64,000 nt of DNA from Allomyces arbusculus (taxonomy: Eukaryota > Blastocladiomycota > Blastocladiomycetes > Blastocladiales > Blastocladiaceae): contig JADHYV010000001.1 of assembly GCA_027604705.1 (NCBI GenBank), positions 1-64,000 on the forward strand, read 5' to 3'. The notes beneath the pieces are model-generated. The model did no database searches. It saw only the letters and a list, made by a program, of their open reading frames with translations, and had not been told where the DNA came from. Below are positions 53,659 through 64,000 of the stretch, one piece after another. The stretch's first letter is position 1. Each line of letters opens with the position of its first letter. The translations under genes and the position numbers were made by a program.

Positions 53659-56600
53659 ATGGCCGCCGCTCTTGCCGCGGGCGCCTCGCCTGCAACGCCG
53701 CTCGACGGCGCCGCCGCAAGCAACGACCACGACCACGACCACAACGTTGAGCTCGAGGTCACGCTCTCTGGCGACCGCCCCGCGACCGACGACGACGACG
53801 GCATCTCCATTGACCCGCCGCCATCCACCCTCTTCGCCAACCCGCCGTCGCCACCAACCCTGCCCGCGGCCGTCCCGTTCCCGGCGATGCCCGCCTCCGT
53901 CACCCTGCCGCGGCTGTCCCCGCCCGATCCGGCCACGGGCACGCGCTCGCTCGCGCCCCCCAAACTCCCACTAGGCCCCGGGTCGATCCACCGCCGCTCG
54001 AGTCTGCGCAGTCTCGACGGCACTCTCGTCGATGCCGTGGCTGTGAACGGTCCAGCGTCGGCGGCCTCGGCGCCCGTCGCTGAAGATATGACGCCGCACC
54101 TGTTCTGGGTGCCCGCGCACCAGCACCCAGAAATCGCGCCCTTGGCGTTCAAGGAATGGCTGGAGCGACATGACATGCAGCTCACGAATAACGCGGTCGC
54201 GCGCGTGCGCCGTCGGAAATCCTACCGCGAGTCAGTCAATGTCGTGTCGATGACCGAGGACGAAAAGGGGCACGCGAGGGTGATTGTGTCGCCGGTCGAC
54301 GACTCGCTGGTCCGTCTATTGATGATCGCGGTGCCCTGGCACGCGCATATTTCCGCGGATCAGTTGGAGGTCAGTATTTACTGATGCGTTTTGCTCTTTT
54401 GCACAGACGGCCGATCCAGATCAAATTAACGCGTCGGATATCGTTGAGCTGCGCGACGGCAGTCCCGACGACCCGCCCGAGACGGGAGACTCAACGTCAC
54501 GCCCCGGGACCACCTCCCTGCGCCGAAGCCGCCTGAAGCGGTCACTGCGCGCGCGCCCACGCCGCCCGCACAGCGTCGAGGACCCAGACCCTAACGCGCC
54601 GTCGAGCCAGCAGCAGGGCGCGCCCGTGCGCCGACAACGGTCGCAACGGCGGCAGGGCACGGGTGCCGGGTCCGATCGGCCCGACGGGTCTACCGCGCCG
54701 TCGGAACTCGACAGCGGCGTGCCGGACAGCGTGAGCGCACAGGTGTCGCTGCCCGTGACGACGCCCAAGGCCGCGGTGGTCCCGTCGCCGGCGACACCAA
54801 CCGCCGGTGCGCGCATGTCGACGTTCGACCCGACGCTCCTCCCGCTCCCACCCATGATCCCGCCGGTGCTCGATCTCGTGACCCCACAGCCGGACATGGC
54901 GACGACGGGACTGGCCACACCGACGGGCGCGTTTGTGATCCCGCCAGAGCGCACGACCTCGCTCAAGTCGCGCGCGCGTGTCCGGCCCAACTCGATTGCG
55001 ACGGCTCCGCCGTCATTTGATTCCCCGTCGCGCCCGCACCAGTTGGCCTCACGTGGGGCATCTTCGGTCGTGCACTCGAACGACACGACCCCACCGTCGT
55101 TGCCGACGTTGCTCCCGTACGGCACGACCGCGTCGTCGCCGCTGTCGTCGCCCGATGGCGAGGGACCGATCTTTGTGTCCCCGAAGCGCACGAGCAGTTT
55201 GTTTGCGCACGGGCTTGCGGCGCTGCACCAGAAACACCAGCAGGAAATCGCCGGCAGTAACGAGCACCACCACGCGGACGGGCATGATCCGGCGCAATGG
55301 CCGCCGCGGTCGACGTCGCACCCTGTGCAAATTCCGAACCGTGTCGACTCGGTCGGCGGGATGCGGCTGCCGCTGTCCCCGCCCCACTTACCGCTCGAAG
55401 TGCCCCCGTCCCCGTCGGACATTCCCGCACAGCTTGGACGGTCGCCGGAAGCGATCAAGGCCCCGTTGCCGGAACAGCAGGGCAAGGACGAGGACGTGGC
55501 CCTGGACGCACCGCCCGCGGCGGTAACGTCGCCGCTGTCGCCAGATGTTACGGCGGGTCCGTTGCCGGCGCCGATCGAGGAGGGCGCTGTGGAATCGGTC
55601 GGGTCGCCAGAGTCGCCGAGTAAGCACGACCCGTTCCATGCGTTCAAGCCCGTGGAGCCGCTGCCGCCGCTCTTGCCGCCGCGGTCCGAGACGGCCGTCG
55701 AGTCGCCAGCGCAGTCGCCGACGCAGGCGCCCGCGGACCCAGTTGTTGCGCCGCTCCCGCCCGCCTTGGACATGTCCTCGATCGTCGCGGGCCGTGAACG
55801 TAGTAACTCGACCGTGTCGGTCGAATCGGACGGCGACGACATGTCGGATTCTGGTCCAATCACGATTTCGGTCCCGCCGTCTGCTAGCGCGCCAGCGGCC
55901 ACGTTGCCGTCGGTCTCGCCCGCAGCGCTCACGCCGACCAAGAAGAAAAAGAAGAAGTTATTTGGGTTCTCGCGGCGACGGAGCGACCCGGACGACGGGT
56001 CGTTGCCGCACACCATGTCGGCTCCCGACTTGGTCCCGTCGAGCCCGAGTCTGGATAGCTCGCCGCTGGTCTCGACGTCGCCCGCAACCAAGCACAAGAA
56101 GTCGTCGTCGTGGGGATGGCTGTTCTCGTCATCATCGAGTGGGAACGGCGGGTCGACGAACGGTGGGAAGAACCGGCAAATCACGCCGTCGCAGGCGGCG
56201 GCCGTGGCCGCGACTCTCGACGCAGACGGGTCCCCAAACCCGGGCAAGAAAAAATCTGAGCGGTCGTTTGTCGTGTCCCTGTTCCGCGGGTCGAGTTCGA
56301 CGGGGGCCACGGCCAATGGCAAGAAAGGCGAATCGCCGAGTACCTCGGCGCGGTCGTCGCTCGACGTACCTGGCGGCAGTACTGCGGCGTCGACGGCAGT
56401 GTCGACCAGCGGCAGCAGTACGCCCAAGCGGTACACGAACAACCAGCGGCGGTACCCGATTCATATCGAGCGCGCGATTTGCCGGATTGCGCACCAGAAA
56501 CTCGCGAATCCGCGGCGGCCACTGCACCACCAGGTGTTGATTTCCAATATGCTCGTCTGGTATATGTCGCTGCGCAAGGCCGAGGAGGAAATGCAGTTCC

Positions 56601-57463
56601 AGCAGCAGCAACTGTCGGGATCCGACTCGGAGGGGGCCCTGTCGAATGACGATGGCGGACCGCGCGCGACAGTTTGGAAAGGTGGCCGGTTCCGCAGTAA
56701 CTTGCACCCAGGCCGTGGCGGCGGGCGCAAGCGCCGTGGGCACCGGACCAAGCACCGGCCGGGCGAGATTGTCGTGCCGGCGCCCTCGTATACGGTCGGA
56801 GGAGCCTATGATGACGGGTATTCCTCGGACGGCCGACGCCGCTCGGGTGGGGTCGACGGGAAGGGTAGGCACCGGCGGCGGCGCAACCGGCGGCATGGGC
56901 AGCCGTCTGACGATAGTGATTCCGACGATTCCGACGAGGATGACGATGACGACTCGGACGATTCCGATGACTGGGATCGCGACGCCGAGAGTATCGGCGA
57001 CGACGACGAGGATGAGGACGAGGCGGCGGAGAATGGGCTGGATATTGATGAAATGGCGCGCAGGAACCATACCAAGCGCGTGCCGCGGCCGCCGCGCACG
57101 GTCACGGCTGGTGGGCGGTCGCGGACGCGGTCGTCGTCGCGCGCACGTGCTGCAGCTGCGGCGGCGGCGGCAGGTGGCGGCCCCCCGGCTCTGCGCGCAC
57201 CATCGAGCCTTGTCCCGGTCGGTGCCAAGCTGGCAGCGACGCCAACGTCCCCCGCCGCAACTGTCACGGCATCCGGCGGTGTCGAGACGATCGCCGTCCC
57301 TCCCTCGGCCTCGTCCACCCGGCGGTCGCCGACCCCCTCGCTGAAACAAGTCGCAACAGAGGACGATCCGGACGACGAGGACGACGACGTGCCGCTGGGT
57401 CTGTTCATGCAAAAGAAACCCGGGACCGCCGCCGCGGCAGCGGCCGCGGGCGTGGCGTCGTGA
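53659..57463 (+). CDS. ZDS1: ZDS-family protein, PP2A-Cdc55 regulator type
   Basis: Two exons (53659-54369 and 54407-57463) give 1255 aa, mostly disordered Pro/Ser/Thr-rich sequence. Two islands match yeast Zds1/Zds2: an N-terminal block near 145-170 (LFWVPAHQHPEIAPLAFKEW) and the Zds C-terminal domain near 915-960 (RRYPIHIERAICRIAHQKL, ANPRRPLHHQVLISNMLVWY). In yeast the Zds proteins bind PP2A-Cdc55 through that domain and control mitotic entry, exit and polarity. Here about 290 further residues follow it, with an Arg/His-rich stretch, an acidic Asp/Glu/Ser tract (about 1090-1130) and an Ala-rich end. A Lys-rich KKKKKKLFGFSRRR motif occurs near 755. Confidence 0.85.
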
Positions 57464-57783
57464 TAATGAGATTGGGCGTGAACGTTTGTGTTGGTTGCTT
57501 TGGCACAGGAGCCCCTTTGGGCAAATGATTATCTGGTCCATGGGACCGCTTTTTACGATACCACTCCGCTTCCCCATTGTGTTGCGAATCGCTCTGTTGC
57601 TTCTTCACCTTGTTTGGTTGTTTTTCTCGTGGTGCCGCTGGTGGGGTCTATGGCGGGCGTCGCCGGTCTCATTAGCACGGCTAAAAATTGTTTGTAGTTT
57701 CTTCATACTGTCGTTGCCCAACTTGCAAATGCGAGAATGATTTGCCCAGTCCCAACCACGTCTTTCAGTCATCATCACACCAG
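57464..57783. other. Convergent intergenic region
   Basis: T-rich spacer between the ZDS stop and the stop of the coiled-coil gene. No further gene recognised. Confidence 0.5.
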
Positions 57784-59276
57784 TCACGTTTCCGTCTTGC
57801 GCTCCTCGACTGGCCATAAAAACTCCTTCAACCGGCGCACCGCCGCACGAAGCTCTGCGACCTGTGCCGCGTGCTCCCGGCGCTCAGCAGCCACCTCATC
57901 TCGCACTGCCGCAAGCTCCGCAGCTAGCTGGTCCCGCTCGGTGTACAGCGCCGAGTACTCGGCACGGAGCTTGGTGAGCGCACGCGGCGCGATTCCCAAC
58001 GCCGGAAGGTCGGCAGGGATCGTACGCGTCGGCGTCGGCGACGCTGCGGACTGGTTAGGTGTGGTGGTGGGTGGCTTCCGGTCGAGGATCTTGCGCTCAG
58101 CCACGGCAGGGTCCGGGAGCAGGTAGATCAGGTCGAGCGGCGGGCTTGCGGGCGACGGGGACGCGCCATGCACGGGTGGAGAGCGTGCGGCGCGTCGGGG
58201 ACTGCTTGATTTCGCGGTGCGCGGCTGGTCTGCGGCCGGGTACGCATTGATGGGCACGATTCCGTCCATTGTCGCCGTGACGTGCGCATGAGCACGCTTG
58301 CGGACGGGCGACAACTGCGGCGAGAGACGCTTCCGTGCGTGACGGTCAGGTGGAGAAGTTGAGCCAGCCGAGCGAGAAGTACGTGGTCGGTGCCGGCGTG
58401 GCGACGGATGAGCAGGATCCACGTCGTCGCTGTCGTCCGAGACGTTGTACCGAAACTCGTCATTGGCTGAGTCGGAGCTTGCGACATCGTCGACACCGGC
58501 ATCCCCACGGATCACTTTCGCTGAACGGGCGCGAGTGTGCTCAACCTCAGACACCCGCCGCTGCTCCTCCGACTCACGTCGTCGCAATCTCGTGCTCGTC
58601 GAGCGCCCTGTTGGGGTCCGCCGTTTGGCTCGTTGCCGCTCGTCCTTCTCCACCCGTTTGCGAGCCCGCTCCTTCTCCTCGGTTTGATCCGCGAGCACCG
58701 CAGCTGACCCACGCTCGACGAGTACGCGCCAATGCTCGGCCATGGCGCGGAACCGGTCGCGGTCAGCGCGCGTTTCCGCGAACTTGCTCACGAGCGCGCG
58801 GATCGTCTGCTCCTTCTTGCGCACGAGCGCGACGAGGTGCGTGCGCGATAACTTGTGCACGCCCTGCGCCTCGACGCCGCAAATCGCGTCTGGGTCCGGC
58901 AGATCGCCGACCTCGTCGGGGGTCAGTTTGCATGCCTTGATGAGGATCAGGGCACGGACTTGAGTCTATGAGTGGGCAGATCGGGTCGAGATCAGCCCGC
59001 TGAGGCTGCTGGACAATAATTGGAGCACCCTGCCCGCAACACGACGTGTCTCAGTCGCTCGTATGCTACATGCCAAGTCGATGGCCATGGTTGACGTACT
59101 TGCAGCTGGGCAATCTGGTCATCCTTGCGGACGAGTTGCTCGGCGAGTTGGCGGACGGTCTCGTCGGCAGTTGCGACTTGTTCAGCGAGCGCTACGACGA
59201 CGGCATGGTCACGGCGCACTACGTCGGTGTAGCGTTCGCGTTGATTCATCATTTGCCTGGGGCCCTGGAGATGCAT
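57784..59276 (-). CDS. Coiled-coil protein, unknown
   Basis: Two exons (59276-59100 and 58965-57784) give 452 aa. Three helical coiled-coil stretches are clear: ALAEQVATADETVRQLAEQL in exon 1, LVALVRKKEQTIRALVSKF with ADRDRFRAMAEHWRVL at about 105-150, and the C-terminal LRAEYSALYTERDQLAAELA to AELRAAVRRLKEFL. Between them lies a long charged Arg/Ser/Asp-rich disordered region with SPxR-like sites. There is no catalytic motif. A cytoskeletal or scaffold role is possible but unproven. Confidence 0.65.
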
Positions 59277-59388
59277 TGTGTCGGTGCCCGGCCAGAAATC
59301 ATGACAAAACAAAAAAGGGAGAGCAAGAGGCTCTGCAAAGGCGGAGATGAGCCTGGTATTGGAAAAAAAGGATTGCAATGCGTGTTTG

Positions 59389-59463
59389 TGTCACCGCTCA
59401 GGATCGAACTGAGGACCTTCTGCTTGTAAGGCAGATGTGATAAACCGACTACACTACGGTGAC
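59389..59463 (-). tRNA. tRNA-Val (anticodon UAC)
   Basis: A 75-nt cloverleaf without intron on the minus strand. Acceptor arms GTCACCG and CGGTGAC with discriminator A; D arm GTGT..TCAC; anticodon stem TCTGC/GCAGA with loop CTTACAA, anticodon TAC; variable loop AGGTC; T arm CTCAG, TTCGATC, CTGAG. All stems pair fully. The body closely follows eukaryotic tRNA-Val. It lies 113 bp upstream of the coiled-coil gene start. Confidence 0.95.
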
Positions 59464-59800
59464 GTGGTTGAAAATTTGCAGAAACTTTTCTCGACCGGAC
59501 CTGGCGACTTGCAAATAATCTTTCATTTTCCACTTGATCGACGGGGGCAGCTTGGTCGGGACGAACACCCAAAGTGTGAGGCGATGAAGGGTGAAGTGTG
59601 GGGTCGATGGAGCGCGCGTTGAGGAGGTGCGCACGATGGCGTGATGATTTGAACGAAACCAACAGAAACAGATAATGGAAAAGACAAAACGATTTCTCAC
59701 TTGTTTCCCAAACCGTCACCTCATTGACAGGACGCGCGGCCGGCAACAAAAACCAAAGCAATCAATCCAAGCCCGCCGAGCGCGCGCGCCAATGGCCTGC
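59464..59800. other. Intergenic, no recognisable gene
   Basis: Upstream of the tRNA gene and downstream of the pyruvate dehydrogenase gene. The A/T-rich part near 59640-59700 is unremarkable. Confidence 0.5.
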
Positions 59801-60895
59801 TTAGGCCTTCTTGTAGAGCACGCGCAGCGCCGAGTCGACGATATGGTCGACCGTGGGCAGCGAGTGCGTCTCGAGGTTCTGCGCGTAGGGCATCGGGATA
59901 TCAGCACCCGTCACGCGCTGCACCGGCGCGTCAAGGTAATCAAACGCGTCTGACTCCATGATCTGCGCAACAATCTCGGACCCAACGCCAAAGAGCGGCC
60001 AGCCGCCCTCGATCGTGACGAGCCGGTTGGTCTTCTTGATCGACGCGATAATCGTGGGCATGTCAAGCGGGCGAATCGAACGAAGGTTGATCACCTCGGC
60101 CTGGACTCCGTGCTCGGCCTCAAGCTTGGCGGCGGCATCGAGGGCAAACGAGACAGGGCGCGAGTGCGCAACGAGCGTCACATCCGAACCGGCACGCTCA
60201 ATCTTGGCCTGGCCAATTGGAAGGACAAAGTCGTCCTTGAGCGCCGCGTCCGACATGGCGAAGGCCTGACCGTAGAGCAGCTCGTTTTCCAGGACCACGA
60301 CCGGGTTCGGATCGCGGATGGCCGCCTTGAGCAGACCCTTGGCGTCCTCGGACGACCACGGCGAAACGACCTTGAGCCCCGGTACTGACCCGTACCAAGC
60401 GGCAAAGCACTGCGAGTGCTGCGCGCCGACACCGGCCGACGCGCCGTTTGGCCCACGGAAGACAATCGGGCACTGCGCGATGCCGCCCGTCATGTAGTGC
60501 GCCTTGGCCGCCGAGTTGACAACGTGGTCGATGGCCTGCATGGAGAAGTTGAAGGTCATGAACTCGCAGATCGGCTTGAGCCCGTGCAGTGCCGCGCCGA
60601 CAGCGATACCGGCGAAACCCATCTCCGTGATGGGCGTGTCGATGACGCGCTTGGGGCCAAACTTGTCGAGCAGACCGCGCGACACCTTGTAGGCACCGTT
60701 GTACTGGGCGACTTCCTCGCCGAGCAGGAAAATCGTTTCGTCACGGCGCATCTCCTCCTCCATAGCCGAGTTGAGGGCGTCGCGCACGGTCATCTGGTTG
60801 CCCTCGGCAGCGGCAGCCGCGAGCGCACGGCGCGAGGCAGCGGCGGCGGCAGCGCGCGCAAGCGGCGAGGCCGAAGTAGCCAGCGAGCGGAACAT
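59801..60895 (-). CDS. PDB1: Pyruvate dehydrogenase E1 component subunit beta, mitochondrial
   Basis: An intronless 364-codon gene. E1 beta forms, with E1 alpha, the thiamine-diphosphate enzyme that decarboxylates pyruvate in the matrix. The Ala/Arg/Ser-rich presequence [20 protein letters not shown] precedes [18 protein letters not shown]. Conserved blocks follow: [77 protein letters not shown], and [20 protein letters not shown]. The C-terminus has [16 protein letters not shown] and [17 protein letters not shown] chose the ATG at 60895 because the frame upstream is low-complexity leader. Confidence 0.96.
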   Translation of the reverse strand: MFRSLATSASPLARAAAAAASRRALAAAAAEGNQMTVRDALNSAMEEEMRRDETIFLLGEEVAQYNGAYKVSRGLLDKFGPKRVIDTPITEMGFAGIAVGAALHGLKPICEFMTFNFSMQAIDHVVNSAAKAHYMTGGIAQCPIVFRGPNGASAGVGAQHSQCFAAWYGSVPGLKVVSPWSSEDAKGLLKAAIRDPNPVVVLENELLYGQAFAMSDAALKDDFVLPIGQAKIERAGSDVTLVAHSRPVSFALDAAAKLEAEHGVQAEVINLRSIRPLDMPTIIASIKKTNRLVTIEGGWPLFGVGSEIVAQIMESDAFDYLDAPVQRVTGADIPMPYAQNLETHSLPTVDHIVDSALRVLYKKA

Positions 60896-62500
60896 GGCGG
60901 GAAGGACTCTAAACGCAGCAAAACGCGCGATGTAGGGGTACGACGTGGGAGAGGAGAACGGGAGGAGAGAAGAGAGAGGGTGCGAAAAGGAGGGTAAGAG
61001 GGCGAGAGGCAAGGAGAGGGGCGTGAGGAGGATCCGACGCGAGTAAAACGTGGTCAGCCGCCGCCTTTGCGCAAAGTGGGCTGGATCATGGTGCAGCAAC
61101 AAGCAGCACGCGACTGGACTGCTGATGTCGAGCCAGAAACGGAACGGCCGCAGCAGCCAGCAGCAGCAACAGATGGCCGGTTGCGAGGACGGTCGACTTG
61201 GCACGCGTCCATTTGAATGACCAGTCGGCCGATCCGGTCAGGACTCGCCGTCAGGTTGTCGGCAGTCGCGCGCTCTCTTTGCATGCTGCTCATGGTGCTG
61301 GCAAGGACGTGACATTGGGACACACACCGGTCGGGTGGGTGGTGGGGCAGGGACGGCGACGGGAGCGAGGAAGCGCGACAGGGATCCACGAGAGCGGCGT
61401 CGTTGGCAGCGTCGAGGAAGAGGGCGCGCAGTGCAGCAGGTCAGGCGGCGTTGGTCGAGCAGACGCAGGTGCTGGTGGGCGAGCGAACTGGGCAAAAGTT
61501 CGTCGACGATGGAGGTGGTGCAGGTGCAGCCTTGGCCGACGAGAAGCGTGTCGCAGGAACGATCAGGTCGCCGTGATGCAGCTTTGGCCCCGAGGGCAAC
61601 CGCGCGCCCCAGGAGCCGCATACGCACGTGACGCCACACCGTATCGCGCATCTATAAACCGCTGATTCAGATCAATCGCGCGTCTTTTGCTCCCCAACCA
61701 CCACGTGGCGTTCAAAAATGGGCACGAAGTCACAAGCTGCTTCAAACTCCGTGGTGAGGGGCAAGGGAAAAGAGTCGTTCGTCCTTGCTTACAAACCGCA
61801 AGAACGACAAGTTTTACGCATTGCTACATCCCGAGCACGTCGGGACTTGGGGACGAAAATCTGGCAGCGCGCTGCCAACTGCTCTTCTCGATGACAGATT
61901 TCTTTGTTTCAGTTGCAAGTCTCGACGGCGGCCAAGTGCACGCACTGTTGCCTTCACACTTGTTCGACTTTAGCAAGCCCCTCACGCGTACAGTGGGTGG
62001 GCCGTTGCTATGCGAGGCCGCGACGCCTATGATCTGCATTCGCACGCTGAAGCTGGACCCGAGCGCGTTGGCGTGTGCTGACTCATCATTTTGTGGCCCT
62101 CGCCCGTCACGTCGACGTGTGGCCTTACGGTGAGCGGCCGGCATCTGGGCGGGTCGTGGATGTATTGTGGAAAAATACACTGTATGTGGAATAGAAATAC
62201 AATCTGGTCAGCCAATAAACATCGCCCACTTCACCACGCACTGGTTGCTTGGAATTTAGGATCGGAAATCTGATCAGATGCGCCTGTGCACGTGACGTTG
62301 GCGTAACGTGACCGCGTCGAGCTTTGCCTTTCCTGTTTTTCGGTCGCGGACCGCCATGTTCCACCTCGCTCGGCCTCGTTCGTCCCGTTTCGATTGTGTG
62401 TTCGACCTCGTTCCCGACCCTCTCCCGACGTCGTTTGTCGGCCTGCGCATTGCCTTCGCCGTGGTTCGCAGAGGCCGACACCTGGCGCACTCCACTGCAC
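60896..62500. other. Intergenic, no sound gene
   Basis: The left part is the leader region of the PDB1 gene. A plus-strand frame ending at 62133 has an ATG at 61888 (82 codons, MTDFFVSVASLDGG..) but no family resemblance and weak codon bias. Nothing else recognised. Confidence 0.4.
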
Positions 62501-62522
62501 GCATCACCCACGCCGGCATGGA

Positions 62523-62545
62523 GAAAAGCATCGAACGCGGCCGAA
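62523..62545 (+). promoter_or_regulatory. Step-type heat-shock element
   Basis: Three GAA triplets start at 62523, 62533 and 62543, exactly 10 bp apart. That is the step-type heat-shock element (three nGAAn units, each separated by 5 bp) known to bind HSF1 in yeast. It lies about 60 bp upstream of a TATA box and 145 bp upstream of the HSP20 start. Confidence 0.6.
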
Positions 62546-62603
62546 CGACGCGCCCATCGACGCGACGGCGAGCACAAGCGCGGCCGCACCACTCCGACGC
62601 GAC

Positions 62604-62610
62604 TATATAA
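62604..62610 (+). promoter_or_regulatory. TATA box of the HSP20 gene
   Basis: TATATAA in otherwise GC-rich sequence, 80 bp before the ATG. It is the clearest TATA box in the window and fits an inducible gene. Confidence 0.75.
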
Positions 62611-62689
62611 ACGGCACCACCGCCTTCCCCGCTCTGGCGTCGCCAGTTAGCACGTTCACGAAATTCAACTCCATAACAACCCACCAACC

Positions 62690-63355
62690 ATGTCGCTGAT
62701 CCGCCCGCTACTCGCCGACTTTGCGCGCACGATGCGCGCCTTTGACGACCCCTTCTTCCAAGTGATGCGCCGCACGCCGCTCGCGAACGACGTCTGGTCG
62801 ACGGCGTTCCCGGCGCTCGGCGCGTCGATGCGCCGCATGCCCAATGTCGACATTTCCGGTACGCTATCTGCAAGCGCAACCATGATGTATCGACTGAACT
62901 CTGCCCCTCACTCACTCTCTCTCTCGTCCGCCCCGCACCGACCACCAGAAAATGAGTCCGAGTACAAAGTCGTTGCCGAACTGCCCGGCCTGCAGCGCGA
63001 CCAAGTGAACGTCGAGGTCGTCGACAACAACACGCTCGTCATTTCCGGGTCGCGGTCCTCGGGCACCGATCAGCCGACGCAACAGGCCGCGTCGTCGTCG
63101 TCGGGCGATCAAGCGGAGGCAACGACCGACGTGGCCACGGCACCCGAGACCGGGTCGGCCGTCCAGACGGCCGGCGGGCACGAGGTCGTGACGCGCGAGC
63201 GCTTCTCCGAGGAGTTTATGCGGTCGATTGCGTTCCCGTCGCGCATCAAGGCCGACCAGATCCAGGCTAAGCTGCAGAACGGGCTGCTCGAGCTGGTGAT
63301 CCCGAAGGAGGCGCCCGTTGAGCCCAAGCCGACCAAAGTCAACATTCAGGTCTAG
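62690..63355 (+). CDS. Small heat-shock protein, HSP20 family
   Basis: Two exons (62690-62858 and 62949-63355) give 191 aa. HSP20 proteins are ATP-independent chaperones that hold unfolded proteins in large oligomers. The N-terminal arm has LLADFARTMRAFDDPF. The alpha-crystallin domain has YKVVAELPGLQRDQVNVEVVDN, NTLVISGSR, an inserted loop of about 55 residues rich in Ser, Thr and Ala, then RERFSEEFMRSIAFPSRI and LQNGLLELVIPKE, ending KVNIQV (IxI/V motif). The loop length resembles fungal Hsp30-type proteins. A step-type heat-shock element and a TATA box precede the gene. Confidence 0.93.
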   Translation: MSLIRPLLADFARTMRAFDDPFFQVMRRTPLANDVWSTAFPALGASMRRMPNVDISGTLSASATMMYRLNSAPHSLSLSSAPHRPPENESEYKVVAELPGLQRDQVNVEVVDNNTLVISGSRSSGTDQPTQQAASSSSGDQAEATTDVATAPETGSAVQTAGGHEVVTRERFSEEFMRSIAFPSRIKADQIQAKLQNGLLELVIPKEAPVEPKPTKVNIQV

Positions 63356-64000
63356 ATGGGAAGTCGCGAATGAAGACGGTGAGTTCGAGTCGGTTTGTTG
63401 TCGGGAGAAGATGTGGGTGCGTTTGATGCGCAGAGATTTGTAAATAGGTAGGTTTATGGGAGCGGTACCACTGAGGGCCGAAATGAAAGCGAATCGGTGA
63501 TGATAACACAGATAATATGGACGGGCGCGCACATTTTAAAGGCATTCTCAGATGCATGTCCGAAAGCATTTTCGCTTCTTGGCCAAAAATTTGTCGTCTC
63601 TTTCACGGAATGACCTGCGGCGCCAAGGAATGATACAAAGGTGATCAGCATGGTGCAACCATGCTTGCAGCAAATGGACGTCCTCATGGACACAACTCAA
63701 GTTTATAGGGAATGTCGCGGAGTCAAGACGACATGTTGTGGGGCGCACTATTCAGGCGTGCGGAATCGGACAAGACACGCGATTGGAAAGAATCGGCCAA
63801 CAAACGTTTTAAACGGATCTATTCCCTGCTAATTTTTCCTGGCGCTAGTAGGTGGCTAGAGCCGAATCGAAAACGTGCATCGAAGGGTACAAAAGAGGTG
63901 CGCTCCCACCACCGCGCTTTCCAATTTGTCGATTTGCCAAGCGGCATTTTGCCGCGGCCGTTGGCCTCTGTGCTGACGGCCTGCTCCAAGCGCGTTTCCG
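63356..64000. other. Intergenic, no recognisable gene
   Basis: 3' side of the HSP20 gene to the window edge; AT-richer. Short frames only. Confidence 0.45.

Noticed and set aside
54421-56442. 673-codon minus-strand frame opposite the ZDS gene
   Set aside because: Antisense shadow; the plus strand carries the conserved ZDS blocks.
61238-61665. Frames on both strands upstream of HSP20
   Set aside because: No conserved motif and no codon bias; probably spacer.
61888-62133. 82-codon ATG frame MTDFFVSVASLDGG..
   Set aside because: Reads plausibly for 40 residues, but lacks family resemblance and host-like third positions. Kept only as a note.

Overview
The window looks like nuclear DNA of an early-diverging fungus. 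Fungal hallmarks are a ZDS-family protein, mitochondrial ATP synthase subunit k, an HbrB/BIT61-type TORC2 subunit and a Prs1-type PRPP synthetase. They sit beside genes that yeasts usually lack: a CARM1-type arginine methyltransferase, a LENG1-like protein and a ZGRF1-type helicase. Coding DNA is GC-rich and most genes have several introns, mostly of about 40-110 bp. I lean to Blastocladiomycota or a neighbouring zoosporic lineage, but this is inference; no marker gene in the window fixes the phylum.

Layout. 1-2.7 kb: small intronless ORFs (a Cys-rich putative zinc-binding protein and a dsRNA-binding-domain protein) among hairpins, an 11-bp tandem repeat and a MITE-like palindromic element. 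2.7-5.4 kb: no sound gene, but a decayed member of an unknown gene family that recurs at 31.2-32.4 kb. 5.4-25.3 kb: RAD16-type repair ATPase, TAF9, PRPP synthetase, mitochondrial rhomboid protease, RhoGEF, TatD-like hydrolase, VNX1-like vacuolar cation/H+ exchanger, a small unknown protein and syntaxin-18/Ufe1. 25.7-30.9 kb: a solo DUF2439 (Mte1-like) gene directly followed by a DUF2439-plus-helicase (ZGRF1-like) gene. 32.7-40.0 kb: PPR-like mitochondrial protein, LENG1 homologue, zinc alcohol dehydrogenase, secreted fasciclin protein. 40.9-53 kb: SR-protein kinase, ATP synthase subunit k, a 99-residue unknown, TORC2 HbrB subunit, CARM1, a C2-domain protein, FEN1. 53.6-64 kb: ZDS protein, a coiled-coil protein, tRNA-Val(UAC), pyruvate dehydrogenase E1 beta, and an HSP20 gene with a step-type heat-shock element.

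There is no operon logic; these are housekeeping genes. Two themes recur. Many genes are in head-to-head pairs with 300-600 bp between start codons (RAD16/TAF9, TatD/VNX1, STX18/Mte1-like, ADH/fasciclin, HbrB/CARM1, C2/FEN1). Four genes serve DNA repair or replication (RAD16, Mte1-like, ZGRF1-like, FEN1). Exon boundaries below were worked out by hand from reading frame, GT-AG borders and remembered family sequences. Where a protein length is given, the exon phases sum to a whole number of codons, except for the C2 protein, whose 5' structure is unsure. The splice donors are distinctive: about 50 of about 70 introns begin GTNCG (mostly GTACG or GTGCG), and only three begin GTAAG.
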